DNA from: an uncultured Pseudomonadales bacterium
GTDB taxonomy: Bacteria; Pseudomonadota; Gammaproteobacteria; Pseudomonadales; Azotimanducaceae
Reading direction: 5' to 3'
Length of the DNA: 64,000 nucleotides
Assembly (NCBI GenBank): GCA_958296195.1
Contig: OY282455.1
Span: 1,612,001 to 1,676,000, forward strand
Of the stretch, positions 42,357-51,671 are shown piece after piece (within the stretch, counting starts at the first letter, position 1; the number at the start of each line of letters is the position of its first letter). The notes under the pieces are model-generated. The model was not told the DNA's origin, made no database searches, and saw only the letters and a program-made list of their open reading frames with translations. The position numbers and the translations under genes are program-made.

Positions 42357-43297
42357 AGTAGGCGCTCCAGCTTCCCGTTCCCGTACCGCCATGTCTCCAC
42401 TGGCGAAACCCTAGGCGGCAAGTGCCCATTTGCCACTTGGACCACTTTGCTATACCGCCGCCAAACTTCCTTGCTACCGTCCTCGTCACCTATGGCAACG
42501 ACTGGTCGGATGCGGTCTGTAATGGACCCAAATGAAGCCGATAGCCCAAGCTCCACCCTCTTTTCAATCAGCGCCTCCAGTTCGGCCAGCAAATGGCTAT
42601 TGTCTTGCAGTGCCCTACGCCACTCCCAAATGTAGTGCAAAAGTTGAAACGGCACATAGTAATCCGAGAGAGTTGGCTTAACTTCAATAAGCACCAGTTT
42701 TCCTTCACGATCATACGCCAGCAAATCGAGTTTAAGAGGTATCCCATTTCGATCTGGTTTTGCCCAAGTTTTGCCGTCAGCATTGATAACATCATCCAAT
42801 TCCTTGCGAGCATCGTAAATTTCCAAACAATTTGCACATATATTCCGATGATTCGTTATCTCGTAGTCCAACCTAGCTTCTCTGTCAAATGTTGTCCAAC
42901 ATCTTGTCTCCTTGGACCAATTGAGTTGTACACGTCCTTCTCCCTCTCTGAAGCTCGAGTTGACCTGCAGGACGTTGATGTAGGTACTTAGGGCCTCCCC
43001 GAATCCTGGATCACCGATAGGCCATTCAGGAAAGAGGGCTTGACATTGTCGGCTATAGGTTTTGTCCGCTGCGATTCTGATGGATTCCCTCGAATGGTTT
43101 AGCTGAACCTCCAAGACGTTTGCCCGCCCACAGTAAACCGCAACCTCATCGTCCGAGCGAAAATGCACGTCGAGACACAAGCCCTGCACCTCGCGTTCAT
43201 TCAGATCAAGCAATGGCGACAGGAACTCTCCCGGTTTCAATAGTTGCACCAACTCCTTAGACGGAGCACGTCGGTAGCAAGGAAATTTGCCGCTCAT
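42353..43297 (-). CDS. PD-(D/E)XK nuclease-like protein (second of coupled pair)
   Basis: 314 residues. The nuclease core is visible around residues 185-210: KLDLLAYD (Asp) followed by KLVLIEVKP (Glu-x-Lys), the PD-(D/E)XK pattern. A C-x2-C pair (NICANCLEI) precedes it. The N-terminal 150 residues are unrecognised. The gene is visibly AT-richer than its neighbours, which suggests transfer. Its ATG overlaps the stop of the upstream nuclease-like gene as ATGA, so the two are made together. Confidence 0.65.
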   Translation of the reverse strand: MSGKFPCYRRAPSKELVQLLKPGEFLSPLLDLNEREVQGLCLDVHFRSDDEVAVYCGRANVLEVQLNHSRESIRIAADKTYSRQCQALFPEWPIGDPGFGEALSTYINVLQVNSSFREGEGRVQLNWSKETRCWTTFDREARLDYEITNHRNICANCLEIYDARKELDDVINADGKTWAKPDRNGIPLKLDLLAYDREGKLVLIEVKPTLSDYYVPFQLLHYIWEWRRALQDNSHLLAELEALIEKRVELGLSASFGSITDRIRPVVAIGDEDGSKEVWRRYSKVVQVANGHLPPRVSPVETWRYGNGKLERLL

Positions 43298-44238
43298 TTT
43301 CGGCCTTCAAGCATGTAGCGTTCGCGCATGTATTCCGCCCAATGCCCCAAACCTTCTGTTTCGCCAACTGAAACCATTTCCGATGCTGGGAAAAGTGGAG
43401 CGATAGATCCGTCAGGCAATATGCCTCTCCACTTATCCCAATGTTCTGCAACATCGGTGTTGTCGTCATGGGCGCAGAGGCCGAACCATGCGGCTCCTGC
43501 CATACCTTCCTGTTCGAGCGCTTGGGCGATGGCGAAATTACGCATGGGCTGTTGCATCTCGTAGGCGAAGGGGCAGGGTCCATGCATGTTCGCATTGGGA
43601 AATGCAGCGCGAACGCTGCCGGCGCTAGCCTCGAATATTTCCCAATAGCGGCGATCTCGGTGCTTTCTCAAGGGCCTTTGGAGGTAGCAAGAACGAGGAT
43701 TTTGAAAGAAGAGCTCTGCCGACTTGCATACATCCTTATGACGGTTCCCCTTGCTATCGCGTCCACCGCAATTCGTAAATCCGCCCTCACTTAATTTCAC
43801 CTCCAGCAGCACGACAGCCGACCTCCCATCTTCCAGCCTACCCCACAAAACCACATCCGCCGCGGTCGCGAGCTCATCCCCAACTGGACGCTCCCCGTCC
43901 AATTCGCCAAGGAGATGGCCGGGCGGCACATACTCAAATTGCACCCTATTGATGGCCAAGTGAGTCCCGATCTTGCTACTTATGTATTCCGATAATCGAG
44001 ACTTACTCCCCTTCCGAAACGGCAGGAACAAGTTGAAGGCAAATGCTTGGGAACTGCGTAGGTGGGCAACATGGTCGTGGAGCTTCACGGAGTCGACACG
44101 CATCACCTCAATCACGTCCTCAACATAGTCTGAGTGTATTCCGTCCGTCCAAGTGCTCCAGCTGCGCGGCCGCTTAGACAGGCCATCACTCCAAGTCTCC
44201 AAGTGCTTTTGCAGGGTTTTGGCAAAGGATGTCGGCAT
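43294..44238 (-). CDS. PD-(D/E)XK restriction-endonuclease-like protein (PGN_0703-like, first of coupled pair)
   Basis: 314 residues. The catalytic core is near residues 125-150: TAADVVLWGRLEDGRSAVVLLEVK has the Asp and Glu-x-Lys. Three following Cys (TNCGG, DVCKSAE, RSCYL) resemble the PGN_0703 subgroup of restriction-endonuclease-like proteins. The C-terminal half includes MAGAAWFGLCAHDDN, which suggests an accessory domain. AT-richer than the flanks. Together with its overlapping partner and the nearby AAA ATPase, it may form a nucleic-acid-degrading defence module (inference). Confidence 0.65.
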   Translation of the reverse strand: MPTSFAKTLQKHLETWSDGLSKRPRSWSTWTDGIHSDYVEDVIEVMRVDSVKLHDHVAHLRSSQAFAFNLFLPFRKGSKSRLSEYISSKIGTHLAINRVQFEYVPPGHLLGELDGERPVGDELATAADVVLWGRLEDGRSAVVLLEVKLSEGGFTNCGGRDSKGNRHKDVCKSAELFFQNPRSCYLQRPLRKHRDRRYWEIFEASAGSVRAAFPNANMHGPCPFAYEMQQPMRNFAIAQALEQEGMAGAAWFGLCAHDDNTDVAEHWDKWRGILPDGSIAPLFPASEMVSVGETEGLGHWAEYMRERYMLEGRK

Positions 44239-44563
44239 CTTGGGTGTTCATAGTTCAGCTTGTGGACAGCAGCATCGCCAAAAGACGACTCGGCGTCAAT
44301 GCTGCGGCGATGCCAAGCCGCCCCAACAACTGCCGGTGTCGCCGTGGCTTAGATTCCAGATCATGCCCTTGCCGATGCGTTGGCACCGCAAGGGACTTGC
44401 GAGGACACCCAGCTTTGCAGCACCTCAGCGGCGTCATCGGACCAAGGCCAATCGCATCGCCCCCGCCATGAGCCCGATGTCACTTTGTCGGACAGCTCCC
44501 GAATCCCGTGCGAGCATCGCCATACCCCCTTTTCACGCGCCTTTCCACGGCCACAATGAGCGC
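44239..44563. other. Divergent intergenic region between nuclease and Rpn genes
   Basis: 325 bases separate the divergent nuclease-like and Rpn genes and should contain both promoters. I see no convincing coding frame, strong hairpin or repeat in it. Confidence 0.4.
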
Positions 44564-45583
44564 ATGGCTACGAGCGACCATCCCTTCAAGCTGATGCACG
44601 CCGACCCGCGCATGGTGGAGGACACCCTGCGAGGCTTCATCGCCCCTGACTGGGCCGGCCGGCTGGACTTCAACACCCTCGCGCCCTTGGACAAGGAGCA
44701 CATCGGCCCTACCCTGCACGGACGCATCGGGGACAAGGCGTGGCGGGTGGAGCGCCGCGACGGCGCTACGCTGGCCGACGGCCGGCGACCTTACCTCATC
44801 GTCCTGCTGGAGTTTCAGTCGGAGGCGGACGCGGACATGGCTTGGCGTATGCACGAACACCTGTACCTGCTTGAACTGAATCAGCGGGACATCGGTGCGC
44901 ACAGGAGGGAGGGACGCCCGCCCGAAGTTCTGGCGGTGGTGATTCACAACGGCGCCAAGCCCTGGAGTGCTTCAACCGTCCGGTTCGGCCCCTTGCTGGG
45001 GCCGCCGACGGAGGCGGGGCGAAGGCTCAACCGATGGCAAGCCTATGTTGTGATTGACTATCCGGCGCTTGCCGGCGACCATGCGCTCATGGGCCGGTTG
45101 CCGTCGGGCAACCGCCAGACAGCGCTGATTCGCTTGGAGAGTGCCTCCGGCGGCGACGTGCCAAGGCTTTTGGCCGAGGTGTTCCGGCGCTGGAACGGGC
45201 CGGAGTCGGCGGGGCTGCGCCGGGGCTTCCACGCCCGGGCGGCGCATTTGCTGCGGCGGCGGGGTTTGACGCTGCCGCCGCTTTCGGACTACGAACGGAT
45301 GTTGGCGCAGGAGCAAGGAGCAAGAGAGATGACGACGTTGATGGAGGCGAGGCTGCAGGAATGGCATGACAATGTCATTGCGCAAGGGGTGCAGCAAGGC
45401 CAAGCCGACTTGCTGCACCGCTTGGCGGAGCGGCGCTTTGACGGGGAAACCGCCCGGCGGCTGTCGGGGCTGCTGGACGGCGCGGACGCGGACCGCCTAA
45501 TCGAGGCGGGCGACTGGATCGTTGAGTGCGCCAGCGGCGACGAACTGCTGGACCGGCTCCGTCAAGCGGGTGCGGAAGGCTAA
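44564..45583 (+). CDS. Rpn-family recombination-promoting nuclease / putative transposase
   Basis: 339 residues from the ATG at 44564; an open frame extends 137 codons further upstream but reads as non-coding. HPFKLMHADPRMVEDTLRGF and YLIVLLEFQSEADADMAWRM match the Rpn (Transposase_31, PD-(D/E)XK) family, with the Glu-x-Gln variant of the nuclease motif. The C-terminal part is helical and charged. Rpn proteins are DNA nucleases linked to recombination and, recently, phage defence. Fits the mobile/defence character of this block. Confidence 0.8.
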   Translation: MATSDHPFKLMHADPRMVEDTLRGFIAPDWAGRLDFNTLAPLDKEHIGPTLHGRIGDKAWRVERRDGATLADGRRPYLIVLLEFQSEADADMAWRMHEHLYLLELNQRDIGAHRREGRPPEVLAVVIHNGAKPWSASTVRFGPLLGPPTEAGRRLNRWQAYVVIDYPALAGDHALMGRLPSGNRQTALIRLESASGGDVPRLLAEVFRRWNGPESAGLRRGFHARAAHLLRRRGLTLPPLSDYERMLAQEQGAREMTTLMEARLQEWHDNVIAQGVQQGQADLLHRLAERRFDGETARRLSGLLDGADADRLIEAGDWIVECASGDELLDRLRQAGAEG

Positions 45584-45650
45584 AAAGGAGCGCGGCATCC
45601 CAAAAAGTGCTCGTTGATGCACCTAAGAGTCGGGTTGCCCGTGCCCCATA

Positions 45651-47006
45651 ATGTCGCAGAGCATGGCAATCCCGCGGCAAGGGCGGGGCACTTCAACCGC
45701 GTGGAATGCCATTTTAGGGCAAACTCCCGCAAAGCGGCACCTGGTGAGTTCGCATGCTGAGCGGCGCCGGGCGACAGTTGCGGACGACCTGTCAAGGTTG
45801 AGATTCTGCAAGCAGGTTGCCAAAAGACGTCCCGACGTCTACTTTGTGTCTGTGGCAAGCCGCAGCAAAAATAGTCCCGGTCAAGTTCGAGACGCCATCC
45901 TGAGCGTCCTCTCCGAGTCGAGGGGGTCGCTGAGTGTCCCGGAAATCGTCGCCGCCGTTCGCCGGCGTATGAGGGAGACGCCAGCTTCCTCCATCAGATC
46001 GTATCTGAGGCTCAACACGCCTATGCTGTTCGTTCGGGAACAGCGGGGCCTGTACCGCATCCGCCGAAGTTCGCCAAGCCACCGACAGGGACGCTTGGTC
46101 CCCATCGAGCAGCCTCAAGAGGCGTTTCGCTTCGGCCAAGCGGAGCTTCACCATGCCGACTGCTTTTCCTGGCTTGAACGCCAAGCGCCCAACACCATGC
46201 ATGGCGTTATCACGGACCCGCCCTACGGTTTGCATGAGTACACGGATGAGCAACAGCGAAAACTGCGCTCCGGCAAGGGGGGCGTTTGGCGCCTACCCCC
46301 ATCCTTTGACGGCCATCGGCGCTCGCCCTTGCCTCGGTTCACAACTCTAAATAGGGATCAACTTATTGAAATTAGGGCATTTTTCACTGCTTGGGGTAAT
46401 ATCTTGTTGCCGGTGCTGGTACCGGGCGCCAACGTGGTCGTCGCCTCCAATCCGCTAGTCTCCCACATCGTCGCCACCGCCTTGGCTAGCACCGGGCTGG
46501 AGCGGCGGGGCGAAATCACGCGGCTGACCATGACCATGCGCGGCGGCGACCGTCCCAAGGGCGCCCACGAGGAGTTCAACGAAGTGAGTGTGATGCCGCG
46601 CTCCATGTGGGAGCCTTGGCTGCTGTTCCGCAAGCCCCTTGAAGGAAGGGTTCAAGACAACTTGCGCAAGTGGGGAACGGGTGGTTTCCGCCGGCCGGCG
46701 CCAGATAAGCCGTTCGGTGACGTCATCGCCTCGTCACCCACCCGGCGCACGGAGCGGAATATGGCCCCGCATCCAAGCCTGAAGCCGCAGGCCTTTCTCC
46801 GCCAACTCGTGAGGGGGGTACTACCCTTGGGCGAGGGCATCGTCCTCGACCCCTTTGCCGGGGCCGGCTCAACTCTCGCCGCCGGCAACGCCATCGGGTA
46901 CCGCAGCCTAGGCATCGAAAAGGACAGGGACTACTTCCTGCTCGCCAAGGAAGCCATACCCAAACTGACAAACTACGCTGGCAACGGAATGGAATCAGCC
47001 CGGTAA
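45651..47006 (+). CDS. Beta-class DNA methyltransferase with N-terminal winged-helix domain
   Basis: 451 residues if started at 45651. The first 65 residues look weak, and a GTG at 45846 or 45852 may be the true start. A winged-helix segment of the HARE-HTH type (GQVRDAILSVLSESRGSLSVPEIV to REQRGLYRIRR) precedes the methyltransferase. Motif IV TDPPYG comes before motif I LDPFAGAGST, the beta-class order for N6-adenine or N4-cytosine methylation. No full restriction enzyme is adjacent. The short convergent frame overlapping its 3' end may be a remnant. Confidence 0.85.
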   Translation: MSQSMAIPRQGRGTSTAWNAILGQTPAKRHLVSSHAERRRATVADDLSRLRFCKQVAKRRPDVYFVSVASRSKNSPGQVRDAILSVLSESRGSLSVPEIVAAVRRRMRETPASSIRSYLRLNTPMLFVREQRGLYRIRRSSPSHRQGRLVPIEQPQEAFRFGQAELHHADCFSWLERQAPNTMHGVITDPPYGLHEYTDEQQRKLRSGKGGVWRLPPSFDGHRRSPLPRFTTLNRDQLIEIRAFFTAWGNILLPVLVPGANVVVASNPLVSHIVATALASTGLERRGEITRLTMTMRGGDRPKGAHEEFNEVSVMPRSMWEPWLLFRKPLEGRVQDNLRKWGTGGFRRPAPDKPFGDVIASSPTRRTERNMAPHPSLKPQAFLRQLVRGVLPLGEGIVLDPFAGAGSTLAAGNAIGYRSLGIEKDRDYFLLAKEAIPKLTNYAGNGMESAR

Positions 47007-47245
47007 ACCCAGCGCTCGCGCAGTTTACTGATGCCGTCGGCATGAAGCGTAGCGGTCCTTGTGCCGAGTTCTCCCCTCTGATTCCTTCTGAAGTCATCCA
47101 CCGTGACATGACCTAGATAAACTTCGGTGAAGGTCATCGGGCGCCGATTCACTGCCGGTTCCGTTGTGGCGTCCACCTCGTAAACGAACACGCACATCCA
47201 CTGATCCCGTGCGCCGTGGGTATCTACGGCACCGCCTTTCCACAA
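46973..47245 (-). CDS. Short hypothetical protein, possible restriction-endonuclease remnant
   Basis: 90 codons, convergent with the methyltransferase and overlapping it by 34 bases. The sequence (WMCVFVYEVDATTEPAVNRRP, then LRERWVYRADS) looks like a real beta-rich protein fragment. Convergent overlap with a methyltransferase is a common type II restriction-modification layout, and the segment could be the C-terminal piece of a lost endonuclease. This is a weak inference. The apparent TTG start has no clear ribosome site. Confidence 0.35.
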   Translation of the reverse strand: MWKGGAVDTHGARDQWMCVFVYEVDATTEPAVNRRPMTFTEVYLGHVTVDDFRRNQRGELGTRTATLHADGISKLRERWVYRADSIPLPA

Positions 47246-47309
47246 GATTCCTGGCCTGCATATAGGCGGCCTAGATTGAGATCAGGGAATCACCAGTGGG
47301 AGCAGGCCA

Positions 47310-48365
47310 TCAGGAATACCGATAGGGCGGGCCGGCTTGGGTCATGGTGGCGTTGTACTGCTTGAGGATTTCCACCACCCGCGCCCGGCGGGGGCTGGTC
47401 TTGGCGATCTCGTCCCAGAACTTCAGGGCTTCGTCCTCCACCTGCTTCCATTCCTCGTCGGGGATGGTGGTCAGTTGCAGTTTCTTGCCGTGGGTGCGCA
47501 GGTCCGCCTCGCCGCCCCAGTACCAGTGCAGGCGGTAGTAGTGGGAGCTGTCCATGCAGACGCGGAACAGTTCCTGCAGGCGTTCGGGCAGGGCGTTCCA
47601 GGAGTTGCTGTTGGCGAAGAAGGAGCCGCACCAAGCGCCGGAGATGTTGTTGGTGAGGAAGTAGTCGGTCACGTCCGCCCAGCCGACGGTGTAGTCCTCG
47701 GTGATGCCGGACCAGGCGATGCCGTCGAGCTCCCCGGTCTGCACGGCCACCTCGATATCCTCCCAAGGCAGGGTGACCGGCACCACGCCGAAGCGGGACA
47801 GGAACCGGCCAGCGGTGGGGAAGGTGAACACCCGCTTGCCCTTCAGGTCCGCCAAACTGCGGATGGGCTCCACGGTGTTGAAGTGGCAGGGGTCCCAGGA
47901 GCCGGCGCTGAGCCAGGTGACGCCTTCGATCTCGTCGTAGGCCTCCTGCCAGATCTCCTTGAGGCCGTAGCGGTTGAACAGCACCGGCACGTCCAAGCTG
48001 TAGCGGGTGGCGAAGGGGAAGTAGCCGCCGAACACGGCGACGTCGGCGGGTGAGGCCATGGAGTCGTCATCGCTCTGCACCGCATCGATGGTGCCCTTCT
48101 GCAGGGCGCGGAACAGTTCCGGCGTCGGCACCAGTTGATCCGCCGTGTACAGCTCGATGCGCATGTCGCCGCCGGCGATCTTGTTGAAGGCATCCACCGC
48201 CGGCTTCACCACATGCTCCGCCAGCGGGCCGCCGGCGTAGGTTTGCAGCCGCCAGCGAATGGTGGTCTTGGATTCGGCGACCACCGCCGGAGCGCCGACC
48301 GCTGCAGCGGCGCCGATGCCGGCGGTTTTCAGGAAATTGCGTTTGTTCATGTCCATCTCATCCAA
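47310..48365 (-). CDS. dctP: TRAP transporter periplasmic receptor (DctP family)
   Basis: 351 residues. A twin-arginine-like signal (NKRNFLKTAGIGAAAAVGAP, with Lys-Arg in place of Arg-Arg) leads a DctP fold: WRLQTYAGG, the ligand-binding LKGKRVFTFPTAGRFLSRFG and AVQTGELDGIAWSG. It captures the substrate for DctQM. Normally dctP, dctQ and dctM are contiguous; here the ATPase, nuclease and methyltransferase genes lie between. The start may be any of three close ATGs (48365, 48356, 48350). Confidence 0.9.
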   Translation of the reverse strand: MDEMDMNKRNFLKTAGIGAAAAVGAPAVVAESKTTIRWRLQTYAGGPLAEHVVKPAVDAFNKIAGGDMRIELYTADQLVPTPELFRALQKGTIDAVQSDDDSMASPADVAVFGGYFPFATRYSLDVPVLFNRYGLKEIWQEAYDEIEGVTWLSAGSWDPCHFNTVEPIRSLADLKGKRVFTFPTAGRFLSRFGVVPVTLPWEDIEVAVQTGELDGIAWSGITEDYTVGWADVTDYFLTNNISGAWCGSFFANSNSWNALPERLQELFRVCMDSSHYYRLHWYWGGEADLRTHGKKLQLTTIPDEEWKQVEDEALKFWDEIAKTSPRRARVVEILKQYNATMTQAGPPYRYS

Positions 48366-48656
48366 CGTCCAAGCAGGTTAGGGCAACGCCGCAGGCGGCA
48401 AGCCGACAAATATACACGAACGCTTTGGGAAACAAACCGCGCAACCAGCGGCGACTCATCCCTAACTCTGACCCGGGACAATTTTTCGTTGAGAAGGGTG
48501 GGAAGGCGCACCCTGAGGGAATTTCCAGCAAAATGCCGATGGATCAAAAACTCACCGGCAGGTGCGCCGATGAGAAGTGCGTTGCCCCGCCTGTTGAAGC
48601 TGGAAAAGAAGGGTGATATTTTACCGCCTTGTCAATCTGACAGTGGAGAGAATCAG

Positions 48657-51074
48657 ATGCGCATTCAAGCTGCAATCACCCTTCTTCGTGACCGCGGGGC
48701 TAGGCTGGCGGCCACGCCTAGTTTGGGGTTCGCGCCCAGCGTCCGCGCTTCTTTTCCTGTGCGGCGAAGCCTCACCGGGAAGCTCGCCGCTTTGGTAGCG
48801 GCCTCTATTGGGGCCTTGGCTGTGACGCCGTCATCGCTGGCCCAGTCGGTGGGCGGCGGTGCCAGCGGCTTCACCATTGAGGAAATCGTGGTCACCGCCC
48901 GCAAGCGTGCGGAAGGCCTGCAGGATGCGCCCATCTCCATCACTGCAATGACCGGGGAGGCGTTGGAGCTCCGGCAAATCAACTCTTCCGACAAGCTGGC
49001 GCAGGTCACCCCCAACTTGACCTTTGACGCCAATGCGCCCACCTCCGGGCACAGCGGCGCCGCGCAGATCTACATTCGCGGCATCGGCCAGCAGGACTTC
49101 CTCGGCGTGGTGGACCCGGGGGTCGGCGTGTACGTGGATGGGGTCTATTACGCCCGCACCATCGCCACGGTGTTTGACTTCCTGGACGTGGAGCGCATCG
49201 AGGTGCTGCGTGGCCCCCAAGGCACCCTGTTTGGGCGCAACACCATCGGCGGGGCCATCACCATCCACAGCCGCAAGCCGGTCGAGGAACTGGAGGCCGA
49301 AGCCGGCGTCAAAGTAGGTTCCGACAGCTTAATTGAAACCCGGTTGAATCTCAGCGGCCCCTTGGCGGACAACCTGCTCGGTCGGATCACCTTGGGCAGC
49401 AAGAATCGGGACGGCTACGTCAAGCGGCTGCAGGACGGCGTTGACCTAGGCGATGACGACATGATCACCGGCCGGGGCATGCTGCTGTGGACGCCGGCGG
49501 ACAATTTGGAGGTCTTCCTCAGCGCCGACTACCTGGACAAGGACGAAAACGGCGCTCCCTTGGTGTTCGGCGGCATCAACAACGCCCAAGTGGCACCGCA
49601 GTTCGCCGCCATACTGAGCGGCTGCCTGCCGCCCACTCCGGCTAGGCTCAACGACCGGACGGACCCGGCCTGCCCCAATGATCAGTTCGCCGCCGGCCCC
49701 TACGCCAACAACGGCACCGCGCCCACCACTTCGGAGATCACCCAATGGGGCCTCAACAGCACCATCGAGTGGGATGTTTCAGACAGCCTGACGTTCAAGT
49801 CCATCACCGCCTACCGGGAAATGGAGGACCGCGCCCTGCGGGATTCCGACAACACCCCGCTGCTGGTGTTCCATTCCGTGGTTGAGGACGAGCAGGAGCA
49901 GTTCAGCCAGGAACTGCAGTTGCTGGGCAACAGCCTCGACCAACGGCTGCAATGGATCCTGGGCACCTACTACTTCAAGGAGAATATCGCCAACCACCAG
50001 CCGGTGTTCCTGGGCGCCAATCCGGTGCTCTTCAGGGGCGGTGCCGGGCCGGTGGTGACCCAGTCCTTCCAAGTCGATTTTGACGCCGAGAACAAGGCCA
50101 TCGCAGCCTTCGCCCAAGCCACCTATGACCTGACGGAGCAACTAAGCCTAACCGCCGGTCTGCGCTACACGGACGAAAAGAAATCCATCCTGCCCGACCA
50201 GCGTGTGCTGTCGTCCCTGCTGTTCTTCCCGCCGGGGCACCACTTTGTTCCCAACGTCGAAAAGACGGTGAAATTCGACGATCTGACGCCCATGGTCAAC
50301 CTCTCCTATCAATGGACCAATGATCTGATGGCCTACGCCACCTACTCCGAAGGCTTCAAGAGCGGCGGCCTCAACGGGCGCAACATTCTCTTCAACGCCG
50401 ACGCCGAGGTGACGCCGTTCGACCCCGAACAGGCGCAGACCTTCGAGTTGGGCATCAAATCCAACTGGCTGGACAACCGCCTCACCCTGAACGGCGCCTA
50501 CTTCAACACCAAGTACGACGACATCCATCTGACGGTGCGGTTGGGGATCGCGCCGACGGTCTTCAACGGCGGCCAAGCCACCATTCAGGGCTTTGAGTTG
50601 GAAGGCACCTTCGTGCCCGACGAAAGCTGGCTGATCACGGCGGGCGTAGGGCACCTCAGCAGCGAGTACGACGCCATCGACCCCACTTTGGCCACCAGAG
50701 GGGTCATCGGCGTGACGGAGGACGATCAACTTCCCCTCAGCCCCAAATGGTCAGCCAACATCGGGGTCGCCTACACGCAAACCTTCGGCAACTGGGTGCT
50801 GACGCCGCGCATCGATTGGATCTATACGGACAAGAAGTTCTTCGACGCGGAAAACAACGCCGGCGCAGTGCAGGCCGGCGTCAGCCTGTTCAACGCGGCG
50901 CTGGCGCTGGACGCCGCCGATGACCGCTGGAGCTTGGTCTTCGCGGTAACCAACCTGACCGACAAGCTGTATCTGACGGCGGCGACAGACGCCACCGGCA
51001 CCGGCCTAGGCTATCTTGAGCATGTGTATGCGCGGCCCCGGGAGATTTCGTTGCAGGCCAAGCACCGGTTCTGA
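48657..51074 (+). CDS. TonB-dependent outer-membrane receptor (third)
   Basis: 805 residues from the ATG at 48657, with GGAGAG upstream. A long N-terminal region contains a signal-like hydrophobic stretch ending SSLAQS. Then a TonB-box-like EEIVVTARKRAEGLQ, plug segments IYIRGIGQQD, VYVDGVYYART and IEVLRGPQGTLFGRNTIGG, and a barrel ending ISLQAKHRF with the terminal Phe assembly signal. In many gammaproteobacteria miaA precedes hfq; here this receptor does, so the housekeeping block is interrupted on its left side. Confidence 0.92.
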   Translation: MRIQAAITLLRDRGARLAATPSLGFAPSVRASFPVRRSLTGKLAALVAASIGALAVTPSSLAQSVGGGASGFTIEEIVVTARKRAEGLQDAPISITAMTGEALELRQINSSDKLAQVTPNLTFDANAPTSGHSGAAQIYIRGIGQQDFLGVVDPGVGVYVDGVYYARTIATVFDFLDVERIEVLRGPQGTLFGRNTIGGAITIHSRKPVEELEAEAGVKVGSDSLIETRLNLSGPLADNLLGRITLGSKNRDGYVKRLQDGVDLGDDDMITGRGMLLWTPADNLEVFLSADYLDKDENGAPLVFGGINNAQVAPQFAAILSGCLPPTPARLNDRTDPACPNDQFAAGPYANNGTAPTTSEITQWGLNSTIEWDVSDSLTFKSITAYREMEDRALRDSDNTPLLVFHSVVEDEQEQFSQELQLLGNSLDQRLQWILGTYYFKENIANHQPVFLGANPVLFRGGAGPVVTQSFQVDFDAENKAIAAFAQATYDLTEQLSLTAGLRYTDEKKSILPDQRVLSSLLFFPPGHHFVPNVEKTVKFDDLTPMVNLSYQWTNDLMAYATYSEGFKSGGLNGRNILFNADAEVTPFDPEQAQTFELGIKSNWLDNRLTLNGAYFNTKYDDIHLTVRLGIAPTVFNGGQATIQGFELEGTFVPDESWLITAGVGHLSSEYDAIDPTLATRGVIGVTEDDQLPLSPKWSANIGVAYTQTFGNWVLTPRIDWIYTDKKFFDAENNAGAVQAGVSLFNAALALDAADDRWSLVFAVTNLTDKLYLTAATDATGTGLGYLEHVYARPREISLQAKHRF

Positions 51075-51239
51075 CGCAGCGGGCGGCGCCTCACCACCCA
51101 TTGCGATGGATCTCCGCCGGGGCGCCGGTCGCACCTCGGCCGGCGCCAAGATTTGGCGACAGTGCTCCGGATAGCGGCGTTTGCTGATTTCAACAACACT
51201 ATGGTCGTAGTATCCTTGGCGCCGTAAGAGGAGGTGATC

Positions 51240-51521
51240 ATGACAAAAGGGACTCCGGTTCAAGACCCTTACCTCAACGCGCTGCGCAATGAGCGCGTTC
51301 CAGTGTCCGTTTACTTGGTCAACGGCATCAAGCTGCAAGGGCGGATCGAGTCATTCGACCAGTTCGTCATCCTGTTGCGCAACTCGGTCAGTCAAATGAT
51401 CTATAAGCACGCCATCTCCACGGTGGTGCCGTCACGGAACGTCCAGCTCGGGCAGCGTGATGCCTCCCAAGGCAGGCAAGCTGCTGGAAAGCCGGATTCC
51501 CTCCCAGAGGCGGGTAATTGA
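51240..51521 (+). CDS. hfq: RNA chaperone Hfq
   Basis: 93 residues. Hexameric Sm-like RNA chaperone for small-RNA regulation. The Sm1/Sm2 core is intact: [39 protein letters not shown] and the [12 protein letters not shown] distal-face segment. The C-terminal tail is short. The ATG at 51240 lies 5 bases after AGGAGG (51229-51234), which settles the start over the GTG at 51234. Followed by hflX, hflK and hflC, the standard order. Confidence 0.97.
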   Translation: MTKGTPVQDPYLNALRNERVPVSVYLVNGIKLQGRIESFDQFVILLRNSVSQMIYKHAISTVVPSRNVQLGQRDASQGRQAAGKPDSLPEAGN

Positions 51522-51570
51522 GCAGGCGCAACAACGGCAAGCGGGACTGCGCCTCGCCACCGCAACGCAG

Positions 51571-51634
51571 CGGCGCTGTCGCCTCCGGCCCAAACCCAGC
51601 GCCAAAGGCCGTGAAGTTCGCGCCGACAGCGCCG
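51571..51634 (+). terminator. Long-loop inverted repeat between hfq and hflX
   Basis: A perfect 11-bp inverted repeat (CGGCGCTGTCG at 51571-51581 and CGACAGCGCCG at 51624-51634) is followed at once by TTTT. The 42-base loop could form further pairs. It may be an attenuator or partial terminator reducing hflX relative to hfq. Confidence 0.45.
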
Positions 51635-51671
51635 TTTTGCGCACCCTCGCAACGCCGGCAAGCCTCCGGAA

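Noticed and set aside
42353-44238. The two 314-residue nuclease-like proteins as tandem duplicates
   Set aside because: Equal length is probably coincidence; outside the general Asp/Glu-x-Lys pattern their sequences do not align by eye, and the cores sit at different positions.
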